Shown here one piece after another: positions 33,254 through 41,430 of a stretch of 64,000 nt of DNA. Within the stretch, counting starts at the first letter, position 1, and every line of letters begins with the position of its first letter. Made by a program: the position numbers and the translations under genes. The notes under the pieces are model-generated. The model ran no database searches. It saw nothing but the letters and a program-made list of their open reading frames with translations, and had not been told where the DNA came from. Location: positions 738,501 through 802,500 of the forward strand of contig NZ_CP047080.1 in the NCBI RefSeq assembly GCF_030408595.1. The letters run 5' to 3'. This DNA comes from Corynebacterium canis. GTDB taxonomy: Bacteria > Actinomycetota > Actinomycetes > Mycobacteriales > Mycobacteriaceae.

Positions 33254-33747
33254 TGTTTCTGGTCGATTCCAACATTCTCATCGAGGCGAAGAATCGTTAC
33301 TACGCGTTTGACATTGCCCCTGGTTTTTGGACGTGGCTTGAATATGCTCACCAGCAGGGATCGGTTTGCAGTATCGAGGCTGTCAGAGACGAAATTCTCG
33401 AAGGTGACGACGAGCTGGCTGAGCGGACGGAAAGAAACGCAGGTTTCTTTAAGCCGATCGATCAGCCGACGACTAGCCATTTCACAACTCTCTCAGCTTG
33501 GGCCACTTCACGCGATTATAGCGCTGAAGCAATTGCTGCCTTTACGGGAAACCACGCAGACTTCCTGCTTGTCACCTATGCCTGCGAACATAGGCTCACC
33601 GTCGTTGCTCATGAGCGCTCCCGACCGCACTCAAAAAAGAGGATTCTCATCCCAGACGCGTGTTTGGAGATGGGTGTGGACACAGTAGATACGTTTCAAA
33701 TGCTGCGTAGGACCGGAGTGATCTTGGACCTAGTCGCACCTACTTAG
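33253..33747 (+). CDS. DUF4411 PIN-like protein (toxin-like)
   Basis: A 164-residue protein beginning MFLVDSNILIEAKNRYY, with the early acidic residue of a PIN nuclease (Asp5) and later acidic positions near NHADFLLVTYA and PDACLEMGV. DUF4411 proteins are PIN-like and are regularly paired with XRE/ImmA proteins, so an RNA-cleaving toxin is likely. The start overlaps the upstream stop by one base. The last 160 bases and 50 bases beyond the stop are duplicated at 37722-37933. Confidence 0.82.
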   Translation: MFLVDSNILIEAKNRYYAFDIAPGFWTWLEYAHQQGSVCSIEAVRDEILEGDDELAERTERNAGFFKPIDQPTTSHFTTLSAWATSRDYSAEAIAAFTGNHADFLLVTYACEHRLTVVAHERSRPHSKKRILIPDACLEMGVDTVDTFQMLRRTGVILDLVAPT

Positions 33748-33799
33748 ATGAGTCCCAAAGGGTTATTTGTGTCGTCAAACCATTTGGTTGTCATGCGAC
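33588..33799. repeat. 212-bp direct repeat, left copy
   Basis: This covers the 3' end of the DUF4411 gene and about 50 bases beyond. It matches 37722-37933 with only scattered differences and no gaps. Both copies break abruptly: after ATGCGAC the left copy runs into istB-like sequence, and the right copy runs into an unrelated small gene. Confidence 0.9.
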
Positions 33800-33933
33800 T
33801 CCCGACGATAATCTCATCACAGTCCACCGCAGCCTACTGGCGGCAAACACTACCAAACGCAATCGGCGCTGACTCACTCGTCAGCAGACTCAATAGCGGC
33901 CAACGAATCCAAATCGGCAGCTACGACATCTGA
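33800..33933 (+). pseudogene. C-terminal remnant of a second IS21 istB gene
   Basis: The frame reads IISSQSTAAYWRQTLPNAIG, then ADSLVSRLNSGQRIQIGSYDI and stop. That resembles the C-terminus of IstB ATPases (compare MITSQFVPEQWYESIP and SLLNRLIGGAEIINL in the intact copy at 36.5 kb). Everything upstream is missing, replaced by the 212-bp repeat. It indicates an older IS21-type insertion. Confidence 0.55.
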
Positions 33934-34065
33934 AAGCACCTCGCCGCCACCCACAACGACTAACCCCACACAACCCGGCCGCACAACAAACCTGGGCCGG
34001 TACCAACTAACCACAAACCCAGTACCAAGCACACGCTCCTAGCATTTCGTGTCCCATGCTTGACG
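33934..34065. other. IS21-flanking noncoding DNA
   Basis: C/A-rich sequence containing GGCCG and CGGCC words (CCCGGCCGCACAACAAACCTGGGCCGGT). It lies between the istB relic and the left end of the intact element. No gene or RNA is evident; it may be the old end of the relic element. Confidence 0.4.
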
Positions 34066-34240
34066 GAGAATAGTTTTTCTGACTTGGCGGCTTTCAATGT
34101 TAGGAACGTGTTTTTTGAAGCGGCGTGGTGACGTTCGTGAAGCGTTAGAGTGAGTATCGTGTAGCGCGTGGTGGGGGTTTAAGTCAGTCTTTCTAGTACC
34201 GCATGGCACTGGGTCATGTGGTGTTAGAAAGGAGTCAACG

Positions 34241-35905
34241 ATGGTTGACTACCGTAAGGTGATGCGGCTTGCGTTGGACAAGGTGCCGTATCGTGTCATT
34301 TCGGCGCAGACGGGTGCCGCGCCGGCGACCATTTCTAAAGCTGTGAAAGCTATGGCCTCCCAGGGGATTACCTCGGTGGAGCAGATTCGTGGTTTGTCGG
34401 ATGAGGATCTTGCCAGGATTGTTGGTGATCGGCGTCGGGCTGTGTCGGATAAGTTTGTGCCGATCGATATGGATGCGGTGATCGCTGCGCGGACCGGTCG
34501 GAAGAAAACACCGTTGAATGTGTTGTGGGCTAGCTATGTTGAGCAGCCTGCGCCGATTGGGTTGCGGCACTATTCGTATGAGCGATTTCGTCAGATTGTG
34601 GCAGCTGATGTGGCGTCTCGGGGTTTTACCGCGAGGATTGTGCATTCGCCGGGGGCGACGATGCAGGTGGATTGGGCGGGTACCAAGATGCATCTGAAGG
34701 ATCCTGTGACGGGCAAGCGTACGAGGGTCAGCATTTTTGTTGCGACGCTGCCGTATTCAGGGATGATTTTTGCGACGGGCAGGCTGGATGAGCGTCAGCA
34801 TAACTGGCATGAGGCTCATCGCTTGGCGTTTGAGTATTTTGGCGGTGTTGCCGAGGTGATTGTGCCGGATAATGCTGCGACCGCGACGAATTCGGTCCAT
34901 CGTAGCGGGCGCGGACCGCGAAGGATCAATGATGCGTATGAGGAGTTTTTGGCGCATTACGGCACGGCTGCCTATGCCACGCCCGCGGCGTCGCCGACAT
35001 ATAAGGGAAACGTCGAAGCAGGCGTAAAAGTTGTCAGCAGTCGGGTCATCGGAAAACTTAAGAACCGATCGTTTGCTTGGCTGGATGATTTGAATGCGGC
35101 GATTGCTGCCCAGGTCGACGCGATCAATGATCATGTGCCGTTTCGGGATCAGCAGGTCTCGCGCCGGCAGATCTTTACCGAATGTGAGGCTTCGTTTCTT
35201 GGGGCTCTGCCAGCCAGGCCATACGAACCGGTCCAATGGCGCAAATCAAAGGTGGCGCCCAACTGGCACATCACTTTTGATACCGCCCACTATTCGGTGC
35301 CGTATACCCTCATCGGCAGCACCGTCGACGTGCGGATTCGTGGTATGGCGGTTGATGTATTTCACGATGGGGCCCTTGTCGCTCAACACGCTAAAGCAAC
35401 GCGGCGGGGGGCGTATTCCACGGAAGCTGAATTACATGGCCCTCCCGGGCTGGAAGTGCCGGGTAATTTGTGGTCAGCCGACTATTTTCGCTCCCAAGCA
35501 TCCCGTATCGGGCCCGCAACCCGACGAGCGATGGATTCATTATTGGCTTCCCGCCCAATCATCGCCCAGGCTTACCAGCCAGCACGGTCAATCTTGTCGC
35601 TGGGCAAGGGAGACAATAAAGGCATCCTTGAACTTGCCTGCCAACGCCTGACTGCAGGAGACAAGCCACGAGCCGTGTCGTATACAGCGGTGAAAACGAT
35701 GATGGCGGCTATTCGTGCAGAGGCCGCCTCACGCCCAGAGGCCAGTACTCGCAGCGCCATGCCAGATGATCGGCAGCGCGGATCCCAAACAGCGTTGCCG
35801 CTGCTTGCAAACAGAAACGGCATGCTTGGCGGAGCCGATCAATTCCGCCTCGGCAATCTCACCACTAATCCAGGCGTCGAACAGCAAGAAGGAACAACGC
35901 GATGA
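34241..35905 (+). CDS. istA: IS21-family transposase IstA
   Basis: A 554-residue transposase. An N-terminal helix-turn-helix (VPYRVISAQTGAAPATISKA) is followed by an integrase-type catalytic core. The DDE residues are read as the aspartate in MQVDWAGTKM, the aspartate in VIVPDNAATAT, and the glutamate in KGNVEAGVK. A C-terminal DNA-binding region ends in a basic tail. The ATG at 34241 follows GAAAGGAG at good spacing. It is coupled to istB by an ATGA overlap. Confidence 0.93.
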   Translation: MVDYRKVMRLALDKVPYRVISAQTGAAPATISKAVKAMASQGITSVEQIRGLSDEDLARIVGDRRRAVSDKFVPIDMDAVIAARTGRKKTPLNVLWASYVEQPAPIGLRHYSYERFRQIVAADVASRGFTARIVHSPGATMQVDWAGTKMHLKDPVTGKRTRVSIFVATLPYSGMIFATGRLDERQHNWHEAHRLAFEYFGGVAEVIVPDNAATATNSVHRSGRGPRRINDAYEEFLAHYGTAAYATPAASPTYKGNVEAGVKVVSSRVIGKLKNRSFAWLDDLNAAIAAQVDAINDHVPFRDQQVSRRQIFTECEASFLGALPARPYEPVQWRKSKVAPNWHITFDTAHYSVPYTLIGSTVDVRIRGMAVDVFHDGALVAQHAKATRRGAYSTEAELHGPPGLEVPGNLWSADYFRSQASRIGPATRRAMDSLLASRPIIAQAYQPARSILSLGKGDNKGILELACQRLTAGDKPRAVSYTAVKTMMAAIRAEAASRPEASTRSAMPDDRQRGSQTALPLLANRNGMLGGADQFRLGNLTTNPGVEQQEGTTR

Positions 35906-36648
35906 CCGACCCCACAATTCACCTCGACCACACATGGCTACCCGCATTCACCAAACTGCGCTTAACAGCATTCGGTGAAGCGGCCATCGACATCGCCAAC
36001 GATCCCGCGTTCGATCACTGGACATTCAGCCAAAAAATTGCGTACGCGCTGGACAAAGAGGTCGCAGCCCGGCAGGAACGAAAAATCGCCAAACTACTCA
36101 AGCAATCCCAGTCGCCAAACCCTGATGCTTGCATAGAAGAGCTCCATTACCGGCCAGACCGCACCCTCAACCGCGAGTCAATAACACGCCTCGCCGCCTG
36201 TCAATGGATCACCAACAACACCAACGTTGTAATCCTTGGTAAATCATCGGTCGGTAAAACCTACCTCGCCGAAGCCCTGCTCAACGCAGCATGCCGCCGC
36301 GAACACACCGCCCTGTTCTATCGAACCAACGAGCTCGCAGCCCAACTCGCCGTCCTAGACTTCACAGATCCAAAACGCCTCGAACTCACCACGCGGCTTG
36401 CCCAAATAGATCTCCTAGTCCTCGACGACTTCCTCACCACCCCAATCCACGGCGACACCGCTCACGCCCTCTTTAACATCCTGGCAACACGAGAACACCG
36501 CGGATCCACCATGATCACATCACAATTCGTACCAGAACAATGGTACGAATCCATCCCCGATAAAGTCGTCGCAGAATCACTACTCAACCGCCTCATCGGC
36601 GGCGCCGAAATCATCAACCTCGACGGGCCCAACATGCGACTGACCTAA
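35902..36648 (+). CDS. istB: IS21-family helper ATPase IstB
   Basis: A 248-residue AAA+ ATPase that assists IstA in strand transfer and target choice. Walker A is LGKSSVGKTYLAEALLNAA, Walker B is LLVLDDFLTTP, and the sensor region reads TMITSQFVPEQWYE. Length and motif order are normal for IstB. It starts inside the istA stop codon and is followed by the right inverted repeat of the element. Confidence 0.93.
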   Translation: MTDPTIHLDHTWLPAFTKLRLTAFGEAAIDIANDPAFDHWTFSQKIAYALDKEVAARQERKIAKLLKQSQSPNPDACIEELHYRPDRTLNRESITRLAACQWITNNTNVVILGKSSVGKTYLAEALLNAACRREHTALFYRTNELAAQLAVLDFTDPKRLELTTRLAQIDLLVLDDFLTTPIHGDTAHALFNILATREHRGSTMITSQFVPEQWYESIPDKVVAESLLNRLIGGAEIINLDGPNMRLT

Positions 36649-36804
36649 CCACACACACCACCAAGCGCCAGAGCCAACATCACCACTACACGATGCCCAC
36701 TCTGGCGCTTCACGATCACCACCAAAGCACTTCAAAAAACGCGTTCTAAACATTCAAGAGGTTGCAGAAAACGCTATCAATTGAGTGGACCGTCCGGAGG
36801 AATG

Positions 36805-37608
36805 ATGGATCAATTTAGACAAAAAGTTCTCAATTTAGCTCTTGGGGACGGCTCTGCCCGCGATGTCGAAGTTGCTAATGAAATACTCAACGATCAGCCA
36901 CTAGTTGATTCTGGTGAGCACGGCGAGTTGCAGACAACTGTTGCAGATGAGGACCCGAGTGTAGCGGACAGGCACATTGAGGTATCTCTAAAATTGCTGG
37001 CTGCCTCCAGTGGTCTGTTGCGAGACGGATTGATTGACGTCGACCTGCACGCTTCCATAGAGAAGCGATCCATTAGTGCCATAAAGAGGCGAATTACGAC
37101 GGTGGGTGGCCGCGACGGGGCGGGCTCGAACCATCCACCGAGAATCGAGTTCAAAGAGGTAAACTTTGCCGACCCGTTGGTTTTTTCAAGTTTATCCTTT
37201 GAAAAGTTGAAGTTTACAGACTGTACGTTTGACAGCGCTGTGCATTTCTCAGCTATTGAGTCATCCTCCTGCATTGAATTTAGTCGGTGCACATTCGCCA
37301 CTGGGCATGAGCTGCTTCTAAGGTTCTTGAACTTTCCCAAACCTGAAGACGCCTCCGAGTGGCGACCGTCTTTTTTCTTTAAGGATTGTTTGATCAAGAA
37401 CATGTGGGTATTTAAATCCCAGGTCTTCTTGTTCTTCGTGGATTCCGTAATTGAATCTTCAACTTTAGAACTAAATTCCGGATCGGTCACCCAGTATGTC
37501 AATTGTCAACTAATCGACGCGATCATCCACGATACCGCGAATGAAGCTGACAGGAACCCCCTTGTTCCTAGAGGATGGTTCCGGAATGTCGGTTGGATGG
37601 TGAACTAA
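36805..37608 (+). CDS. pentapeptide-repeat-like orphan protein
   Basis: A 267-residue protein with an acidic helical first half and a second half (from about residue 107) made of short strands rich in Phe, Cys, Ser and Thr (FKEVNFADPLVFSSLSFEKL, KFTDCTFDSAVHFSAIESSS). This suggests a right-handed beta-helix of the pentapeptide-repeat kind, although the repeat is irregular. GGAGG lies four bases before ATG 36805. Base composition is more AT-rich than the core genes. It sits between the IS21 element and the right copy of the 212-bp repeat, so it was probably brought in with that segment. Function unknown. Confidence 0.6.
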   Translation: MDQFRQKVLNLALGDGSARDVEVANEILNDQPLVDSGEHGELQTTVADEDPSVADRHIEVSLKLLAASSGLLRDGLIDVDLHASIEKRSISAIKRRITTVGGRDGAGSNHPPRIEFKEVNFADPLVFSSLSFEKLKFTDCTFDSAVHFSAIESSSCIEFSRCTFATGHELLLRFLNFPKPEDASEWRPSFFFKDCLIKNMWVFKSQVFLFFVDSVIESSTLELNSGSVTQYVNCQLIDAIIHDTANEADRNPLVPRGWFRNVGWMVN

Positions 37609-37721
37609 ATCAGACGAGAAGATTGTTAGTTTGAGGAGCACTGGGTTCGTGAGAGACAAGGACCTACATAGACGATTCTTGTCCCATAACCATTGCAAAG
37701 TATGATGAGGAGTGAGGTGTC

Positions 37722-37933
37722 ACATAGGCTCACGGTCGTCACTCATGAGCGCTCCCGACCGCACTCAAAAAAGAGGATTCTCATCCCAGACGCGTGTTTG
37801 GAGATGGGTGTGGATACAGTAGATACGTTTCAAATGCTGCGTAGGACCGGAGTGATCTTGGACCTAGTCGCATCTACTTAGATGAATCCCAAAGGGTTAC
37901 TCGGGTCGTCAAACCATTTGGTCGTCATGCGAC
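37722..37933. repeat. 212-bp direct repeat, right copy (truncated DUF4411 3' end)
   Basis: It matches 33588-33799 and contains the last third of the DUF4411 coding sequence (LTVVTHERSRPHSKKRILIP... to stop) without its 5' part. The copies bracket 3.9 kb holding the istB relic, the IS21 element and the pentapeptide-like gene. Confidence 0.9.
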
Positions 37934-38066
37934 ATTGCATGCTGAACTGGTGTTGCGCTCGAATCCAGATCGCGTGAGCGGACTCCGTGATGTCAATTGT
38001 GCGTTCGACCAGCATTCTTAGGGCAGAGCCGTGGGAAAGGGATGTTCGCGCAACGGCAGTCTCCAC
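37878..38066 (-). CDS. small hypothetical protein convergent with the DUF4411 fragment
   Basis: A possible 62-residue protein starting at GTG 38066 (METAVARTSLSHGSALRMLV) and ending RMTTKWFDDPSNPLGFI. The last 18 codons are also present in the left 212-bp copy (reading ...TTKWFDDTNNPLGLI then stop), with mostly conservative changes, which supports a coding role. The upstream part is unique to this site. Family unknown; it could be a fragment. Confidence 0.35.
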   Translation of the reverse strand: METAVARTSLSHGSALRMLVERTIDITESAHAIWIRAQHQFSMQCRMTTKWFDDPSNPLGFI

Positions 38067-38101
38067 TGAGTTGCTTGTGATAACGGCATTGCATTTCCTT
38101 T

Positions 38102-38443
38102 GTGCGTAGCAGGGCCGGTGCGCTCGATGATGCCGCTGCCGTGGGGATGGTTTTAGGAGCGTCTGTAACTGTGGCTGCTGCAGTAGGGGAGTTCCGTGTG
38201 CTGATGGCGGAGGCAGACGCGTTAGGAGCGAGCGAAGCTTTGGTGGCGGTGGAGCCGATGGCCACAGGCGATAAAGCTGAGGAAGTCCTGCCGTTGGAGA
38301 GCGTGGAGTTTGCGTACTCTGCTTTTCCTGAGGGCGTTGACGCGGCTCTTGCGCAGGAAGAAGCCGAGGCCATGGACGAGTCGGAGAGCGATGCAGAGAC
38401 GATAAGCGATGTTACGGCGGAGTCTGCGCAGGTGCTGGAATAG
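38102..38443 (+). CDS. hypothetical acidic Ala-rich protein
   Basis: A possible 113-residue acidic protein (GTG start at 38102; includes VAAAVGEFRVLMAEADALGA and ends DAETISDVTAESAQVLE). No ribosome site is clear, and the opposite strand also has a long frame in part of the region. I include it at low confidence because the stretch is otherwise without a gene. Confidence 0.3.
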   Translation: MRSRAGALDDAAAVGMVLGASVTVAAAVGEFRVLMAEADALGASEALVAVEPMATGDKAEEVLPLESVEFAYSAFPEGVDAALAQEEAEAMDESESDAETISDVTAESAQVLE

Positions 38444-38492
38444 GTGGTTTCTCTAGCGGTAGTTGCGCTTCAAATTGTTCTGTGGCAGCGGG

Positions 38493-38921
38493 TTAGGTAT
38501 GTTCGGCGTCCGGTGGCCAGGATGCTCCGTCGGGGAAATATAGGTCACTTTTCCATCCCAGGCGGAATGGGAGGACGAACTTTACCGGACAATCATCCCT
38601 TTCCAATCGCGTTTTCGGTTGGGCTGCGTTTTCTGCTTCTGACTGTTCAGCGAAGACCCCGTAGCATATGGGGTCCCAGAAAGCTGGGTCGGCGATCTCT
38701 AGAGAGGGGGTCCCAGTAAAGACACCGAAAAGGACTTGAGTAGGGCTGGTTATCTCAACTTCAAATTCTTCCCAAGTGCCCATCATGTCTCCAGGCAAGC
38801 TACGGAGCCATTGGTCAATCTCACGTGCTTTTTCTTCCGAATCCACGAATGCGCCGAGCGGCTCAGTGTTGTCTGGGTAGCGTGGGTAGACCACGTAAAC
38901 GGTGATCGTTTGTCCTGACAT
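38493..38921 (-). CDS. hypothetical cytoplasmic protein
   Basis: A 142-residue acidic protein beginning MSGQTITVYVVYPRYPDNTE, with WDPICYGVF and FRLGWKSDLYFPDGASWPPD later on. The first 60 residues (a strand, then FVDSEEKAREIDQWLRSL) resemble small viral or immunity-like proteins, but I recognise no named family. The ATG at 38921 is preferred. It follows the truncated secreted-protein-like fragment by 15 bases in the same direction, so the two may once have formed a toxin/immunity-style or other gene pair. Confidence 0.55.
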   Translation of the reverse strand: MSGQTITVYVVYPRYPDNTEPLGAFVDSEEKAREIDQWLRSLPGDMMGTWEEFEVEITSPTQVLFGVFTGTPSLEIADPAFWDPICYGVFAEQSEAENAAQPKTRLERDDCPVKFVLPFRLGWKSDLYFPDGASWPPDAEHT

Positions 38922-38936
38922 ACCTACACCTTGCAC

Positions 38937-39150
38937 CTACACCTTGCAGTTAAGGGTTGCGACTTTTGAGTAGTTGCGTGCGTAATAGGTCTTTCCGTTG
39001 TAGACGATGGTTCCGAGAGTAGCTCCAGCGAACTTTGTGCTGACGTCACCCTTGCTTTGAAATGTGACGTTTTTCTGAATGAGGCGGTTGGTGTTGTATG
39101 CCGTTGCGGTGACATTGCTGAGGGCTTTGCTCCACCATGCATAGTACTTT
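38937..39150 (-). pseudogene. 5'-truncated gene interrupted by IS DNA
   Basis: The minus strand encodes a good-looking C-terminus: KYYAWWSKALSNVTATAYNT, then RLIQKNVTFQSKGDVSTKFA and ATLGTIVYNGKTYYARNY before SKVATLNCKV and a stop. Reading upstream, the frame enters transposase-related DNA near 39150, so the 5' part was lost. The Tyr/Asn/Lys-rich strands suggest a secreted or surface domain. Function unknown. Confidence 0.55.
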
Positions 39151-40044
39151 ATCGCAGGTCAGAGATGTGCTGGATGCCGGCGACCGGTTGGCTGCACTCC
39201 GTTCTAGCCTTAAATCCGACAGCGCTCCAGTTTGAAGATTTTCGACTATGAAGGTTATTCGGGGGTTTCTGTAGAAGAATAGTTTGGTGAGGGTTTGTTT
39301 TGTGCGCTTCGTGGTGGCTATGGGTAATCGGCAGTCGTTGTGAAGTATTCTCCAGTTTTTGATGTGGGCGATTGCTTGTTCGTGTGACCCAGCGGATGGA
39401 TGCAAGGGCATTGTTGAAGCGCTGCTGCCAGGGCTCAAGAACTTTTTGCCCGTGTTTGCGTTTCTGGGGGATGTCAAAACCGGTACCTTCGTATCCAAGG
39501 TCGGCGGTGACAGAGTCGCCTGGCAACACGGTGGTGATGCGCAGCGTGTCTGCGATGCGCTGATCGTGGGAGCTCCCAGGCATGGGCGGGCTGATGCACG
39601 TAGGTGTTGCCGCTCTGATCGGTTACGACCGCGAGGTTGTGGCCGGTGGCTTTGCGTTTGCCGCTGATCAGTTGCCGGTGCCCTTTCCGCGACCAGCATG
39701 GGACCAATGTCCCATCGAGGACGCGATGGCGCGTTGGCACGAGCTCGTCCACGGTTGGTGCGGCTGGGAGAAAGCGTTCCAAAAGGTCAAGGACTGCGTT
39801 GATGGCACCGGAAATAGTGGGTTGGGACACCCCATAGATCGTGGCGATCACACGTTGCGCCAGGTTCTTTACTCCAGTAGTAGACCAAGGCGCATTCCAG
39901 GCTGCTGGCCAACCCCAAACTTTAGCGGCAATGATGCGTATAACCTGCGGTTTCGATGTCGTTGGCCAAGACGACAATCTCATCAGTCGAACATTTGCTA
40001 GTATTGGCCCAGCGGTACAAGGCATTTGTGTTTTGTTTTGTCAT
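39150..40044 (-). pseudogene. decayed IS5-family transposase
   Basis: On the minus strand a DDE transposase of the IS5/DDE_Tnp_4 type is spread over several frames. It begins MTKQNTNALYRWANTS at 40044, shifts to KNLAQRVIATIYGVSQPTIS and VLDGTLVPCW, then GHNLAVVTDQSGNTYVHQP. It shifts again to SHDQRIADTLR and TADLGYEGTG, and finally to HEQAIAHIKNWRILHNDCRL. At least three frameshifts mean it cannot be functional. Its N-terminal end is part of a tandem duplication. Confidence 0.8.
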
Positions 40045-40397
40045 AGATTCATTATGCGGAACCTTGTATCGCCTTTGCTATGTTCGGGGGTATTGAGGTC
40101 GGAAAGTCTGCCCGGCAAAGCCCCAGCGGATGAATAACCCTCCAAGGCGCATTGCAGGCTGCTGACTAACCCCAAACTTTCGCGGCGTTATGCGTATAAC
40201 CTGCGGTTTCGATGTCGTTGGCCAACGCGATAATCTCATCGGTTGAACATTTGCCAGTATTGGCTTAAGTGTTCAAGGCATTTGCGTTTTGGCATAGATT
40301 CATTATGCGTAAACCTTGCAAAAGCCTTTGCTGTGCTCGGGGGTATTGGGGTCGGAAAGTCTGCCAGGCAAAGCCGCAGCGGTTGAATAACCATCAA
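39886..40397. repeat. 256-bp tandem duplication at the IS end
   Basis: Sequence from CCAAGGCGCATT at 39886 to about 40141 is repeated from 40142 to about 40397 (GGCTGCTG, GCGTATAACCTGCGGTTTCG, CATAGATTCATTATGCG, GGAAAGTCTGCC all recur at a 256-base offset). The copies differ by about ten per cent. The unit carries the 5' end of the decayed transposase and its outer end. Confidence 0.85.
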
Positions 40398-40403
40398 ACT
40401 TCA

Positions 40404-40778
40404 CTACATCTGAAATGCCGTTATCCAAAAACATATTCCGGCTATAAGTGAAAGTGGAGTCATGACATATTTCTCTTTCCTACTTCTTGAAATCAGGTTC
40501 ATAATAGTATTCAACGATAGGTAGGCGGCAAAGAAGAAACAAATATTTTTAACAACCTTAAAAGGCAACCACAAGGCAATAAAACCGCCAGCTTGCAAAA
40601 TAATTAATATTGCAAAAATTTGGATGGCTACCGAAATGACTGCCGCAATTCTAAATCCCATAGGTAAGACTTTATGTTGTCCACCCATTGTAAATTCGCC
40701 CAAAGGCAAGCCGCACGCAACAAGAACTGTCATAGTCGCTATAACTCCAAATAATACTGCACCTAATATTGAGAACAT
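40404..40778 (-). CDS. AT-rich four-helix membrane protein
   Basis: A 124-residue membrane protein with hydrophobic segments at about residues 3-24, 42-64, 70-95 and 106-122 (reads MFSILGAVLFGVIATMTVLV). AAGGGAGAG lies nine bases before the ATG at 40778. The gene is much richer in A and T than its core neighbours and sits between two decayed transposases, so horizontal origin is likely. No family recognised. Confidence 0.65.
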   Translation of the reverse strand: MFSILGAVLFGVIATMTVLVACGLPLGEFTMGGQHKVLPMGFRIAAVISVAIQIFAILIILQAGGFIALWLPFKVVKNICFFFAAYLSLNTIMNLISRSRKEKYVMTPLSLIAGICFWITAFQM

Positions 40779-40865
40779 AAATTAATACTCTCCCTTCGTA
40801 AAATGCGAAAAATCTCAGTTACAAATTCCAATTTGTTTGACTCAATACTCTTAGAAGTTTATTCA

Positions 40866-41430
40866 AGGGGCGGCTCGTATTTTCCAGGTTTTTAGGTGTG
40901 CTATTGCTCGTTCGACGGCGTAGCGGATGCGTCGGATGCCTTAGTTAAACCGTTGTTGCCAATCTTGTAGGTCTGTGTGAGGTTGCCTGCGGAAGGGAAC
41001 GTCGCATTCGGAACCGATAAATTTTAATCAGCGGTGATGCGATCGGGTGGAATGTTATCAAGTAGGTTGGTCTGACGCAGGGCGTTGATATCGTGTCATG
41101 ATCCAGGTATCGGGTTGGATACGTAGTAGATTCCTCCTGTTTGGTCGGTAAGTATTTGCAGGTTGAGACCAGTTTTCTTATGTTTACTGCTATATAGTTT
41201 TTGGTGGTTTTCCACCCCGGTATTCCACGAGGGTGCCATCAATAATATAAAATCGATGCGGGTCGAGGTCTTTCGGAGTCGGTGGAGACGGCAGGACTGA
41301 ATCTAAGACATTAGGTATGCGAGTAATTTCTCTGGAAATAGTTGGTTGAGATACCTTAAAAATGGTAGCCAGTATCTGTTGGCGGATAGTTTCTTCCAAG
41401 TACAGTATAGTAACGGTCATCGCCGCGTGA
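40866..41430 (-). pseudogene. second decayed IS5-type transposase
   Basis: The minus strand reads RQQILATIFKVSQPTISREI and FYIIDGTLVEYRGGKPPKTI, then after frame changes and stops LQILTDQTGGIYYVSNPIPG, and finally RIRYAVERAIAHLKTWKIRA. The order of motifs matches the decayed copy at 39.2-40.0 kb, but the sequences differ, so this is a different member of the same group. Confidence 0.75.

Larger units (their letters stand above)
34066..36779 (+). mobile_element. IS21-family insertion sequence, apparently intact
   Basis: A 2.7-kb element with istA and istB in the usual ATGA overlap. Imperfect terminal inverted repeats are visible: the left end at 34071-34120 (TTTTTCTG ... TTCAATGTTAGGAACGTG, TTTTTTGAAG) and the right end at 36730-36776 as its complement. 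The right terminus probably ends ...CTATCA at 36779, and the left terminus is within a few bases of 34066. I could not recognise a target-site duplication. Both genes are full length, so it may be active. Confidence 0.85.

Noticed and set aside
38444..38719. Plus-strand 91-residue frame
   Set aside because: It overlaps the better supported minus-strand hypothetical gene and has Arg/Pro-rich shadow composition.
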